Shown here one piece after another: positions 52,289 through 63,930 of a DNA stretch of 64,000 nt. The position numbers and the translations under genes are program-made. The notes beneath the pieces are model-generated. The model did not search any database and was not told where the DNA came from. It saw nothing but the letters and a program-made list of their open reading frames with translations. Each line of letters starts with the position of its first letter. Positions within the stretch are counted from its first letter, which is position 1. Source of the stretch: DAOUEO01 sp963763495. Its GTDB lineage: Bacteria; Chloroflexota; Dehalococcoidia; DSTF01; JALHUB01. Where the stretch lies: the NCBI GenBank assembly GCA_963763495.1, contig CAVXOY010000019.1, positions 186,001-250,000 of the forward strand, read 5' to 3'.

Positions 52289-53128
52289 ATGAATTACCAG
52301 GCCGGAGAGAGCACCCGCCTAAAGAGGCAGCGAACGGATCAGGCGATCCAGCTCGCGCTTCAAAGCCGCTGGGAAGAAGCGGCGGCCATCAACCGCTCCA
52401 TCATAAGCGTGTTTCCTTCAGATGTGGACGCCTACAACCGTTTGGGGAAGGCTCTAATGGAGATGGGGGAGTCCGAGGAGGCGCGCCGGGCCTATGAGAA
52501 GACCCTGGCGTTGGAGCCGGGGAACAGCATCGCTCGGAAGAACCTGGAGCGGCTCGATGCCAGGAAGAGCATCGTGGCCGTACGAGTGGAAAGCCCCAAG
52601 AGCATCGATCCGTCGCTGTTCATCGCCCAAACCGGCAGCACCGGCATCGCCAACCTTAAGGCGGTTGTGCCGGAGACCCTCGCCGGGCTGACGGCAGGCG
52701 ACACGCTGAATCTGCGCATACAGGGCCACACCGTCGCCGTGGAGACGGTCGGCGGCGACCAACTGGGCGTGATAGAGCCCAAGCTGGGTCTGCGCTTGGC
52801 GCGGCTTATCGAGGGTGGGAACCGGTACGTGGCGGCGATCGCCAGCCTCTCCAACGGCGGCGTCCGCATCATAATCCGCGAGATATACCAGCACCCCAGC
52901 CAGCAGGGGAAGCCGTCCTTCCCGGTCAGCGGCGGCGACACCTTCCGATCGTACGTCAAGGAGCGGCTGGTTCGCCACGACCTGGATGAGGAGGAGCCTT
53001 CGGAGGAACTGGAGGAGGAGGGAGAGGGCTGGGAGCACGAGACGGTGGCAACGGAAGGAGACATCGCCCTTCAAGACTACCAGGAGGCCACCGAGCGAGA
53101 GACTGACGAGGAGGAGTTCGAGGAGTAG
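52289..53128 (+). CDS. TPR protein with a HIRAN-like middle domain and acidic tail
   Basis: 279 residues. The N-terminus has one to two TPR-like repeats (AIQLALQSRWEEAAAINRSI, VDAYNRLGKALMEMGESEEA then RRAYEKTLALEPGN). The middle, GDTLNLRIQGHTVAVETVGG then QLGVIEPKLGLRLARLIEGG, has the spacing of HIRAN-type domains, in which a buried-strand fold ends with a Gly-x-Ile/Leu-Pro-like turn. The assignment is by eye. The last 60 residues are very acidic (DLDEEEPSEELEEEGEGWE). GGAGG precedes the ATG. A strong terminator follows. Role unknown; such domains can bind single-stranded DNA ends. Confidence 0.7.
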   Translation: MNYQAGESTRLKRQRTDQAIQLALQSRWEEAAAINRSIISVFPSDVDAYNRLGKALMEMGESEEARRAYEKTLALEPGNSIARKNLERLDARKSIVAVRVESPKSIDPSLFIAQTGSTGIANLKAVVPETLAGLTAGDTLNLRIQGHTVAVETVGGDQLGVIEPKLGLRLARLIEGGNRYVAAIASLSNGGVRIIIREIYQHPSQQGKPSFPVSGGDTFRSYVKERLVRHDLDEEEPSEELEEEGEGWEHETVATEGDIALQDYQEATERETDEEEFEE

Positions 53129-53163
53129 AGCGCCAAGCTCGTCACCTTCAATTCTTACGCCAT

Positions 53164-53200
53164 CGGGGCAGAGAACAAACCCTCTGCCCCGTTCTTTGTC
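53164..53200 (+). terminator. Intrinsic terminator after the TPR gene
   Basis: CGGGGCAGAG (53164-53173) pairs perfectly with CTCTGCCCCG (53182-53191) and is followed by TTCTTTGTC. It separates the TPR gene from gyrA. Confidence 0.85.
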
Positions 53201-53303
53201 TCTTATCGGTTGGGCCTAGTCTGACGAGCCTCTTAGATACGGCTGTGATAGAATAGCGCTGGCACAGGAACAGGGATTCTAGATACGGTGGGATGGTGAA
53301 AAG

Positions 53304-55935
53304 ATGACGACTGACGCAAGCATAGGCAAGGTGCGCCCGATCAAGATCGAAGACGAAATGCGGGCCTCCTACCTGGACTACGCTATGAGCGTCATCGTCT
53401 CCCGCGCTCTCCCCGACGTCCGGGACGGGCTGAAGCCGGTGCAGCGGCGCATCCTCTTCGCCATGTCGGAGTTGAACCTCCGCCCCAACACCGCCTACAA
53501 GAAGAGCGCCCGTATCGTCGGTGAGGTGATGGGCAAGTATCACCCGCACGGCGACAGCCCCGTCTACGAGGCGATGGTGCGGCATGGCGCAGGACTTCTC
53601 CTTGCGCTATCCGCTCGTCGACGGGCAGGGAAACTTCGGCAGCGTCGACGGCGACCCGCCGGCGGCGATGCGCTACACGGAAGCGCGGCTGACAGCGGCG
53701 GCGGAAGAGATGCTCGCCGACATCGACAGTGACACGGTCGACTTCGGCCCCAACTTCGACGGTAGCCAGAACGAGCCGCTGGTCCTGCCGTCACGCCTGC
53801 CCAACCTCCTCGTCAACGGCGCCTACGGCATCGCCGTCGGCATGGCGACGAACATCCCGCCCCACAACTTGGGCGAGGTCTGCGACGCCATCGGCCAGCT
53901 CATCGACAAGCCGGACACGACTGTCGACGAACTGGCGCAGATAGTGAGGGGGCCGGATTTCCCGACGGGCGGTCTCATATTCCGCTATGCGCGGGTCAAG
54001 AAGGACGGTGTCGAAGCCAGGCAGGATGCTATCCAGGAAGCGTACCGCGATGGTCGCGGCCGCATCATCATGCGCGCCTGCGCTCACATCGAGGAGAGCA
54101 GCCGCGGCGGCCGGCAGCAGATCGTCGTCACCGAGCTGCCCTACATGACGAACAAGGCCTCGCTGGTCGAGCGTATTGCCGACCTCGCCCGCGCCAAGCG
54201 GATCGACGGCATCAGCGACCTGCGCGACGAGTCGGACCGCCACGGAATGCGGATCGTCATCGAGCTTAGCCGGGCCGGTCAGGCGCAGCAGGTGCTGAAC
54301 CAGCTCTACCGCCACACGGCGATGCAGTCGTCGTTCCCGGTGAACATGCTGGCGTTGGTCGACAGCCAGCCGCGGACGCTCAGCCTGAAGCGGATGCTGG
54401 AGCACTACATCGCCTTCCGGCGCGAGGTCATCCGCCGCCGCTCTCAGTTCGACCTGACGAAGGCGAGGGAGCGGGAACACATCCTGCAGGGGCTGCTGAT
54501 GGCGCTGGAGAACCTCGACGAGGTGATCAAGGCGATTCGAGGCGCCCAGTCGGCCGACGACGCAAAAGACAAACTGATGAAGCCGCCCTTCAAGATGAGC
54601 GACCGCCAGGCGCAGGCGGTGCTGGACATGCAACTGCGACGGTTGGCCCGCCTGGAGCGCCAGAAGATCGAGGAGGAGTTTGCGGCGATAATCCAGCAGA
54701 TTGCCTACCTCGAAGACCTGCTCGCCAACCCCCGCAAGATCGACTACCTCATCAGGGAAGACGCCCAGGACGTCAAGAAGAAGTACGGTGACTCGCGCCG
54801 CACCCAGATAGTCGACCAGGAGATCGAGGAGTTCTCTGAGGAAGACCTCATACCGCACCAGGAGATCGTGGTCACCCTCAGCAACCGCGGCTACATCAAG
54901 CGTCTGCCCCTTGAGACCTACCGGCTGCAACGTCGCGGCGGCAAGGGGATCACCGGCATGGTGACGCGTGAGGCCGACGCCGTCTCCCGTCTGCTCGTCG
55001 CCGACACCCACGACAACCTCCTTTTCTTCACCGAGCGCGGTCGCGTCTTCCAGCTCATGGCCTGGGAAGTCCCCGATGCCAAGCGCCAGGCGAAGGGGAT
55101 ACCTTTGGTCAACCTCATCGACCTCGATCAGGGCGAGTCGGTTACGGCCATGATGGGCGTCCGTGGTTTCGACAAGGACTTCCTCGTGCTGGCGACGGCG
55201 AGAGGAGAGGTCAAGAAGACCGCCCTCTCGGAGTTTGAGTCGGTGCGACGGGACGGCAAGAAGGCCATGGACCTGGAGACCAGCGATGAGCTTGTCACCG
55301 CCAAGCAGGCGCATGAGGACGACGAGGTCGTCGTCGTGACAAGCGAAGGCAGGGCGGTGCGCTTCTCCGTCAAAGAGCTGCGTCCCGCCTCCCGTATCAG
55401 CGGCGGTGTCCGGGGAGTGTCCCTCGGTAAGAAGGACCGGCTGGTGAGCATGGAGGTCGTCACGGCCGGGACGCAGTTGCTGTCAGTGACGGCCAACGGG
55501 TTTGGCAAGAGGACGCCATTCGAGTACTATCCTCGCCACCACCGCGGCGGCTCGGGGGTGGTGAGCCACCAGGTGACGCCGAAGACAGGGCCGGTGGTCG
55601 TGGCGCGCACCGTAAACGATATGCAGGAGCTGATGATCATCTCGCGGGGTGGCATCATCCTGCGCACCCGCATCGACAGCATCCGGATGGCCGGTCGCGC
55701 CAGCCAGGGTGTCACTCTGATGGATGTCGGGCCCGGCGAGTCGGTCGCCTCCATCTCTTGCATCGACGTGGGCCAGGTGCCCGCGAAGGCTGCCCAGCGC
55801 GGCGGCAAGAAAGGGACGTCTCCAGAAGGCGACAATGGCACCGACTCTACGCCAGCAAAGGCCCGCCCCAAGAAGACGGCGCCCAAGGGCAAAGGCAAGC
55901 CTGCGGCGGGCAAAGGGCGCAGTCCCGCGTCCTAG
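53304..55935 (+). CDS. gyrA: DNA gyrase subunit A, frame change near 53583
   Basis: Breakage-reunion subunit of gyrase. The first frame has IKIEDEMRASYLDYAMSVIV, SRALPDVRDGLKPVQRRIL, and YHPHGDSPVYEAMVR. There one extra base shifts the frame, and MAQDFSLRYPLVDGQGNFGS follows without loss, with the catalytic tyrosine in PPAAMRYTEARLT. The GyrA box is present (LQRRGGKGITG), which marks gyrase rather than topoisomerase IV. The C-terminal propeller ends in a low-complexity Lys/Pro/Ala/Gly tail of about 50 residues (KARPKKTAPKGKGKPAAGKG). With the indel corrected the length is about 877 residues. A gene this essential is unlikely to be truly broken. Confidence 0.95.
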
Positions 55936-55972
55936 CACCGTTCTCCCAGCGGTAATCTAAGCCTTTCTCTGC

Positions 55973-56001
55973 TTGTATTCTGACTGCAGGGCGGCTATTC
56001 T
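55973..56001 (+). promoter_or_regulatory. Promoter before hsp20-lon
   Basis: TTGTAT (55973-55978), 17-base spacer, TATTCT (55996-56001). No CIRCE inverted repeat is seen nearby, so HrcA control is not supported. Confidence 0.5.
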
Positions 56002-56058
56002 AACCTCATAGCGCATCAAACGGGGCTACATTCCGCGTGGGTGATGGGGAGATTGGCC

Positions 56059-56514
56059 ATGCCCGATGCTGAGGGCTCTTTCCGCGAGTTCGAACGGCTT
56101 CACGAGCAGATGGAGCAGATGTGGAAGAGGCTCACCGGCGGCCTTCCCGGCCGGCCCGGCTTCTGCTTGCCGGTCTTGGAACCACCCACCGATATCTTTG
56201 AGACGGACGATCAGGTCGTCGTGGTGGCGGAGATAGCGGGGATTGGGGAGGAAGAGGTGGAGATCGAGGTGGAGGGCGACCGCCTGGCCTTCCGGGGCGA
56301 GAAAAGCGATCGTCGGGCGGACCCCCATCAGCGGCATGCCCAGATCGAGATATGCTACGGCCTTTTCGAGCGGGTACTCGCGCTGCCGGCGCCGGTAGAC
56401 CCCGACAAAGCCGAAGTCTCTTACGCAGATGGTTTTCTCCGCATCGCGCTGCCCAAGCTGGCGCGCCGTCGCTCCCATCACGTGCGGGTTACCGTGCGCC
56501 ACCCCAGCGAGTAG
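56059..56514 (+). CDS. Small heat-shock protein (Hsp20/alpha-crystallin)
   Basis: ATP-independent holdase chaperone. ATG 56059, with TGGGGAGA six bases ahead, gives MPDAEGSFREFERLHEQMEQ; GTG 56041 and ATG 56044 in the same frame are alternatives. The alpha-crystallin domain runs from PPTDIFETDDQVVVVAEIAG through LAFRGEKSDRRADPHQRHAQ to FERVLALPAPVDPDKAEVSY and DGFLRIALPKL, with the usual strand order. About 151 residues, normal. It precedes lon by 21 bases, so chaperone and protease are probably co-expressed. Confidence 0.9.
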   Translation: MPDAEGSFREFERLHEQMEQMWKRLTGGLPGRPGFCLPVLEPPTDIFETDDQVVVVAEIAGIGEEEVEIEVEGDRLAFRGEKSDRRADPHQRHAQIEICYGLFERVLALPAPVDPDKAEVSYADGFLRIALPKLARRRSHHVRVTVRHPSE

Positions 56515-56535
56515 TCATCCCGCGGAAAGAAGAGA

Positions 56536-58985
<2,450 letters not shown>

Positions 58986-58986
<1 letters not shown>

Positions 58987-59951
58987 TGTTAGAGACACGG
59001 ATCACCAAGCTGTTTGGGATCAAGTACCCGATCATTTGCGGCGGCATGTTCTGGGTGGGCCGGGCGGAGCTGATCGCGGCGCTCGCCAACGCCGGTGGGC
59101 TGGGCTTTCTGACGGCCGCCACCTACCCGACGATTGATGAATTGAAAGACGACATCCACAAGGCGCGCGACCTCACGGACCAGCCGATCGGTCTCAACAT
59201 CAATCTCTTCGCCTCTGTCCGCGCCCAGCCGATCGAGAAGTGGGTGGAGGTCACGATAGAGGAGAAGATCCCGGTCGTCGAGACATCAGGCAGCAGCCCG
59301 GCGGCGGTGGTCGAGGCCCTGCACGCGGGCGGCGTCAAGATCATGCACAAGGTCCCCGGCGTCCGCTACGCCCGCAGCGCCGAGCGCCTCGGCGTCGATG
59401 CCGTGTGCGTCGTTGGGCACGAGGCGGGCGGCCACCCGGGCATGGACGAGGTGGGAACGCTGGTTATGGTTCCGGCGGCGGCGGACGCGGTGAAGATACC
59501 TTTGGTGGCCGGCGGTGGCTTCGGCGACGGCCGTGGCCTGATGGCGGCCCTGGCCCTGGGCGCCGATGCGGTGCTGATGGGCACCCGCTTCATGGCGACC
59601 AAGGAATGTCGCGGCCATTCGGCGTTCAAGGAGTGGATGGTCCACGCCGCGGAGACGGACACCGTCTACTGCATGAAGTCGATCAACAACCCCTCGCGGC
59701 TGGCCAAGAACGCGCCGGTCGAGAAGGTGATCGAGATGGAGAAGCGGGGCGCCACCCTCGAGGAGATGCTGCCGGTGATCATGAGGCAGGGGCCGGACGT
59801 GGTCGATACCGGACTCATGGATGACGGGCTGGTGAGCATGGGCCAGAGCGTCGGCCTCATCCACGACGTGCCGACGGTGAAGGAGCTGGTCGACCGGATA
59901 ATGGAGGAAGCGCTGGCCGCCAAGGAGCGCCTGGACAAGCTCGTCAGGTAG
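58986..59951 (+). CDS. Nitronate monooxygenase / 2-nitropropane dioxygenase family
   Basis: FMN-dependent TIM-barrel enzyme, 321 residues. RITKLFGIKYPIICGGMFWV is close to the family start, with LANAGGLGFLTAATYPTIDE, the active-site region CVVGHEAGGHPGMDEVGTLV and the phosphate-binding LALGADAVLMGTRFMATKE. It oxidises alkyl nitronates in characterised members, but many relatives have other roles (for example enoyl-ACP reductase-like). The gene starts at the last base of lon and converges with the metallophosphoesterase gene; their stops overlap by eight bases. Confidence 0.88.
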
Positions 59952-60691
59952 CTATTGCCCGTAGGTCAGCCTCTCGGCGAGCCACACCGGCAGCCCTAGC
60001 CCTCCGCATCTTCTCCTGCGTGGCGGCGATGTCATACTCCACGCGATGCAGCGTGAGCGTCCGCGCCTCCGTGTCGTAGAGGGCGTAGGCGGCGCGAGGG
60101 TCGCCGTCGCGCGGCTGGCCGACGCCGCCCGGGTTGACGATCAGCCGCTTCTCTCCTAGCTCCACGCATTCACCGTCCTCCCAGGGCTCCAGGCGGGCGA
60201 TCAGTGCCATCTTGCCCCTCTTCTACCAGTAAAGGCACGTGGGAGTGGCCGACGACGCTGTAGGGCGTCTCCATCAGCCGGAACTGCTCCCGCGCCGCCT
60301 CGAGGGACAGCAGGTACTCCCAGACCGGCGCCCGCAGCGTGCCGTGCACCAGCGTGAACTCCCCTTCCTTTGCGACCTCGGGCAGATCCTCTAGATACTG
60401 CCGTTCCTCGCCTGTAAGCTGCTCCGCTGTCCAGGCTGCCGCGCGGGCGGCGGCAAAGTTGAACTCCGCCGTGCTGACCTTGCGGATGGCTGCCAGGTCG
60501 TGGTTGCCGGCGACGGCGGTATGCGGGTAGCGGCGCAGGAGGGCGATGCAGGCGCCCGGGTCGGGGCCGTAGCCGACGATATCGCCGGGGCACCAGAGGC
60601 GGTCGAGAGGGCCCGTTTGCTCAGCGTGCTGGAGCGCCGCCTGGAAGGCCGCGAGGTTGGCGTGGATGTCGGCGACGATAGCGATACGCAT
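59944..60691 (-). CDS. Metallophosphoesterase (YfcE/MJ0936-like), frame change near 60210
   Basis: Binuclear-metal phosphoesterase. From ATG 60691: MRIAIVADIHANLAAFQAAL with the DxH motif, DRLWCPGDIVGYGPDPGACI with GD, TAVAGNHDLAA with GNHD, and VVGHSHVPLLVEEG with GHSH. The frame then shifts to LIARLEPWEDGECVELGEKR, with LIVNPGGVGQPRDGDPRAAY and the stop at 59944. One indel near 60210 restores about 248 residues. All four metal motifs are intact. The substrate is unknown; relatives act on cyclic nucleotides or RNA. Confidence 0.88.
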
Positions 60692-60767
60692 GGCCCTCGT
60701 CCAACGACCAGCGAGTATAGCTCTTCGCTGCTGCCCATTCTACTATACCGGCTCGGCACCGCTTTGG

Positions 60768-60797
60768 TTGAGGGTGGGGGAAGCCTGAAGGTATAAT
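60768..60797 (+). promoter_or_regulatory. Promoter of thiL, apparently leaderless
   Basis: TTGAGG (60768-60773), 18-base spacer, TATAAT (60792-60797). The predicted transcription start (60804-60805) coincides with the GTG start of thiL, and no ribosome site fits, which suggests a leaderless message. Confidence 0.55.
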
Positions 60798-60804
60798 CGG
60801 GAGC

Positions 60805-61842
60805 GTGAAGATATCGGAGCTGGGTGAGTTCGAGCTTATCGCCCGCATCAAGCAGGAGCTGGGGGCGCAGGAGAAGGCGACCGCGGCCTTGGCCCGCCAC
60901 TCCCGCCTGCTGATCGGCATCGGCGACGACGCCGCCGTCTGGCAGAGCACCGGCGCTGCTCAGATCGCCACCACCGATACGCTGGTCGCCGGCGTCCACT
61001 TCCCCGCTGAGGACGTGGTCTGGACCGACCTGGGCTGGAAGGCCCTCGCCGTCAACGTGAGCGATGTCGCCGCGATGGGCGGCATCCCCGAATACGCGCT
61101 CGTCACCCTCGCCCTACCCAGCGACTTCCTGGTCGAGGATGTCGTCGCTTTCTACAAGGGCATGGCGGCGATGGGCCGCGAGTACGGCGTCGTCATCGCC
61201 GGCGGCGACATGGTGCGCGCTGCCCAGCCGGTTATCACGGTGACCCTTTGGGGTCGGGCAACCGAGAGCACGCGCGGCGAGCCCGTTTTCTTAAGCCGCA
61301 GCGGGGCTCAGGCGGGCGACGTCATAGCCGTATCGGGTTGGCTGGGCAACGCGGCAGGCGGGCTGCGACTCATGACCGAAAGTCGCCCGGCGTCGCGGAC
61401 AGCGTCAGACTACCTGCGACGGGCCCATCTGCGACCGCGGCCGCAGGTAGAGCTGGGACGTGGCCTGGTGCGGGCGGGTGTCCGCTGCGCGATTGACGTG
61501 AGCGATGGGCTGGGCCGGGACTTGCGCCACATCTGCGAGGAGTCGCATCTCGGGGCCGTCGTGCACCTGGAGAGGCTGCCGGTCAGCGATCACCTTCGGC
61601 GGACGTTTGGCGACGAGGCGGTGGCGCTGGCGGTGAGCGGCGGCGAGGACTATGAGCTGCTGTTCACGGGGCCGGTCAAGCTGATCGACCGGGTGCGGGC
61701 GCGTTTCGCTCAGCCCATAACGGTGATCGGCGAGATGGTGGACGACCCGGAGGGACGCGTCCGCTTCCTCGACGACGCTGGTCAGGAGATGACCTTCGAG
61801 AGCGGCGGCTGGGACCACTTCGCGGCAGGAGGCCGTTCCTAG
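60805..61842 (+). CDS. thiL: Thiamine-monophosphate kinase
   Basis: Phosphorylates thiamine monophosphate to thiamine diphosphate, the cofactor of IlvB among others. 345 residues from GTG 60805: KISELGEFELIARIKQELGA, the magnesium/ATP motif LLIGIGDDAAVWQSTGAAQI, TTDTLVAGVHFPAEDVVW, GWKALAVNVSDVAAMGGIPE and ISDGL-type CAIDVSDGLGRDLRHICEES. Length slightly above the usual 325. It abuts tsaE. Confidence 0.95.
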   Translation: MKISELGEFELIARIKQELGAQEKATAALARHSRLLIGIGDDAAVWQSTGAAQIATTDTLVAGVHFPAEDVVWTDLGWKALAVNVSDVAAMGGIPEYALVTLALPSDFLVEDVVAFYKGMAAMGREYGVVIAGGDMVRAAQPVITVTLWGRATESTRGEPVFLSRSGAQAGDVIAVSGWLGNAAGGLRLMTESRPASRTASDYLRRAHLRPRPQVELGRGLVRAGVRCAIDVSDGLGRDLRHICEESHLGAVVHLERLPVSDHLRRTFGDEAVALAVSGGEDYELLFTGPVKLIDRVRARFAQPITVIGEMVDDPEGRVRFLDDAGQEMTFESGGWDHFAAGGRS

Positions 61843-62319
61843 ATGACCGCCCTCGCGCTTACCAGCAACAGCCCGACGGAGACGCGCCGCCTCGGCGAGC
61901 GGCTGGCGCGACGCCTGCGACCCGGCGACGTGCTCCTCCTTCAGGGCGACCTGGGCGCCGGCAAGACCTGTCTGGCCCAGGGCATCGGCAAGGGCCTGGG
62001 CATCGACGCGACGATAAAGAGCTCGGCGTTCGTCCTCCTCAACGAGTACGAGGGCCGTCTGAAGATGTACCTGTCCGACCTCTACCGCCTGGAAGACCCC
62101 CTGGAGGTGGCCGATCTGGCGCTGGAGGAGGTGGCCGCCGACGGCGTCCTCGTCGTCGAGTGGCCGGACCGCGCCTGGGAGGAGATGCCCCGTGAGCGGC
62201 TTCTGGTGCGCCTGGAGTGGGCTGGCGAGCGGTCGCGCAAGCTCAGCCTGGAGCCGCAAGGCGCCCGCTACGAGGAGCTGGTCGAGGCCCTGATGGTTCC
62301 GGCGCGCAGGGGGCGGTGA
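61843..62319 (+). CDS. tsaE: tRNA threonylcarbamoyladenosine biosynthesis ATPase TsaE
   Basis: P-loop protein that powers the TsaBDE complex making t6A37 in ANN-reading tRNAs. The 158-residue product has Walker A LLLQGDLGAGKTCLAQGIGK, the switch region IKSSAFVLLNEYEGRLKMYL, SDLYRLEDPLEVADLALEEV and the EWPDRAWEEMP segment. Start ATG 61843 directly follows the thiL stop. tsaB follows after 3 bases. Confidence 0.95.
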   Translation: MTALALTSNSPTETRRLGERLARRLRPGDVLLLQGDLGAGKTCLAQGIGKGLGIDATIKSSAFVLLNEYEGRLKMYLSDLYRLEDPLEVADLALEEVAADGVLVVEWPDRAWEEMPRERLLVRLEWAGERSRKLSLEPQGARYEELVEALMVPARRGR

Positions 62320-62322
62320 AGC

Positions 62323-62990
62323 GTGGAGCTATCTATCGACACGGCGAGCGATTGGGCGTCGGTCGCGCTCTCCCAAGAGGGACGCCTGAAGGGAGAAGTG
62401 ACCTGGCGCTGCTATCGCGAGCACTCCACGCAGCTCATGCCGATGGTGGAGACGCTGCTGTCGCGGCTGCGCGTCGACAAGAGCGAGTTGACGGCGGTGT
62501 TCGTCTGCACCGGCCCCGGCAGCTACGCTGCTCTTCGTGTGGGCGTGAGCACGGCCAAGGGGCTGGCCTTCGCCCTCGGTGTCCCCATCGTCGGCGTGGG
62601 ACGGCTGGAGATCGAGGCTTATCAGCACGCCGCCTGCGGATCGCCGGTCTGCGCCCTCCACCGGGCGGGACGCGGCGAGGTCGCCTGGGCGGTCTATCAG
62701 GGGCCGAAGGCGGAGTGGCGGGAGATCGCCGCGCCGCGGATGTCGACGCCGCAAGAGATGATGGCGCATATTCCGAAGAAGGACGCTTTTCTGCGGCGAG
62801 GAAGATGACAGGCTGGATGAGATGCTTGCCGAGGCGGGCGTTGGCGGTCGCGCCTTCGCGCCGCCGGGCCGACTACCTGGCGGAGCTGGGCTGGCGGCGT
62901 CTGGCGGCGGGACAGGCCGATGACGTGCGCGCGCTGGCGCCGCTGTACCTGCGGGAGCCGGCCATCGGGCCGCAGAAGCCGCCCGGATAG
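62323..62990 (+). CDS. tsaB: t6A biosynthesis protein TsaB, frame changes near 62790 and 62870
   Basis: Partner of TsaD in t6A synthesis. GTG 62323 starts ELSIDTASDWASVALSQEGR, then REHSTQLMPMVETLLSRLRV and FVCTGPGSYAALRVGVSTAK, the N-terminal ASKHA-like lobe. After AHIPKKDA the sequence goes on in another frame as FCGEEDDRLDEMLAEAGVGG, and after FAPPG in a third as RRADYLAELGWRRLAAGQAD, ending LAPLYLREPAIGPQKPPG, the usual TsaB C-terminus. Two indels explain this. Restored length is about 222 residues. Confidence 0.9.
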
Positions 62991-63046
62991 AAGACGAGAC
63001 AACAAATGGAGCGGGCCGTGCCCGCCGTGAAGGAGTTATCGTAGAT

Positions 63047-63502
63047 ATGTTGGAGAAAACGCTCGTACTCGTTAAGCCCGACGCCATGCAGCGGGGACTG
63101 GCCAGCGAGGTCCTGGGCCGCCTGGAGCGGCGCGGCCTCAAGATCGTCGCTATGCGGCTCGTCCACATCGACGAGGCGCTCGCCCGCCGGCACTACGCCG
63201 AGCACGCCGGCAAGCCGTTCCTGGAGGGGCTCGTCAGCTTTATTACCTCCTCTCCCGTCATAGCGGCCGTCTTCGAGGGGGAGAACGCCATCGCCCTGGT
63301 GCGGCAGACGATGGGCGTCACCGACCCGGCGAAGTCGCTGCCCGGCACCATCAGGGGCGACCTGGGCGTGGACCTGGGGCGCAACCTGATCCACGGCTCC
63401 GACGGCCCCGAGTCGGCGAAGCGCGAGATCGCCCTCTTCTTCGATGAGAAGGATATCTTTAGCTACGAGCGCAGCCTCGACGGGTGGATCAAAGAGGGAT
63501 AG
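63047..63502 (+). CDS. ndk: Nucleoside diphosphate kinase
   Basis: Transfers the gamma phosphate between nucleotides by a phospho-histidine. 151 residues: EKTLVLVKPDAMQRGLASEV at the start, the active-site histidine in GRNLIHGSDGPESAKREIAL, and VRQTMGVTDPAKSLPGTIRG. Complete. Ribosome site AAGGAG about 13 bases before ATG 63047. Its stop touches the stop of the convergent rsfS gene with no bases between. Confidence 0.97.
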   Translation: MLEKTLVLVKPDAMQRGLASEVLGRLERRGLKIVAMRLVHIDEALARRHYAEHAGKPFLEGLVSFITSSPVIAAVFEGENAIALVRQTMGVTDPAKSLPGTIRGDLGVDLGRNLIHGSDGPESAKREIALFFDEKDIFSYERSLDGWIKEG

Positions 63503-63847
63503 CTACTGAAAGCGCACCACCGACACGCCCCGGCTCCACAGCTCCTCGATCTTGTAGTAGGCGCGGGTCGGCGGGTCGAACAGGTGGACGATGACATCCC
63601 CCATGTCCAGCAGCACCCAGCCGGAGTCGGGGTTGCCCTCGCGGTGAGTGGATAGATTGACCTCGCGGCCAAGCTCGTCGTCCAGCGTGTCGAGGAGGGC
63701 TTTCAGTTGGCGGGGGTTGGTCGCCGAGGCAATGACAAAATAGTCTGCGAAGCTGGCTACTTGCCCGATGTCAAGTAGTATAATATCCTCTGCCTGCTTA
63801 TCCGAGAGAAGCTCGACTACCTTTTGCGCTAGTTCGCCTGCTTCCAG
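63503..63847 (-). CDS. rsfS: Ribosomal silencing factor RsfS (Iojap/YbeB)
   Basis: Binds uL14 and blocks subunit joining in starvation. The minus strand reads EAGELAQKVVELLSDKQAED, ILLDIGQVASFADYFVIASA, GREVNLSTHREGNPDSGWVL, LDMGDVIVHLFDPPTRAYYK and ends GVSVVRFQ, the full family pattern in about 114 residues. There is no ATG, GTG or TTG in place. A CTG at 63847 follows GGGGAGG by seven bases and is the best start, so the gene is easily missed. A promoter with TATAAT lies just upstream. Confidence 0.88.
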   Translation of the reverse strand: MEAGELAQKVVELLSDKQAEDIILLDIGQVASFADYFVIASATNPRQLKALLDTLDDELGREVNLSTHREGNPDSGWVLLDMGDVIVHLFDPPTRAYYKIEELWSRGVSVVRFQ

Positions 63848-63877
63848 ATTGCTGCCTCCCCTAAGAGCGGTATCGAT

Positions 63878-63905
63878 ATTATAGCACGAGGCGGCGGCAT
63901 GTCGA
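63878..63905 (-). promoter_or_regulatory. Promoter of rsfS
   Basis: On the minus strand TCGACA (63905-63900), 16-base spacer, TATAAT (63883-63878). Predicted start near 63871, giving a leader of about 24 bases that contains the GGGGAGG ribosome site. Confidence 0.6.
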
Positions 63906-63930
63906 AGACGGTTCGGTCGTCTGGAGAGAG

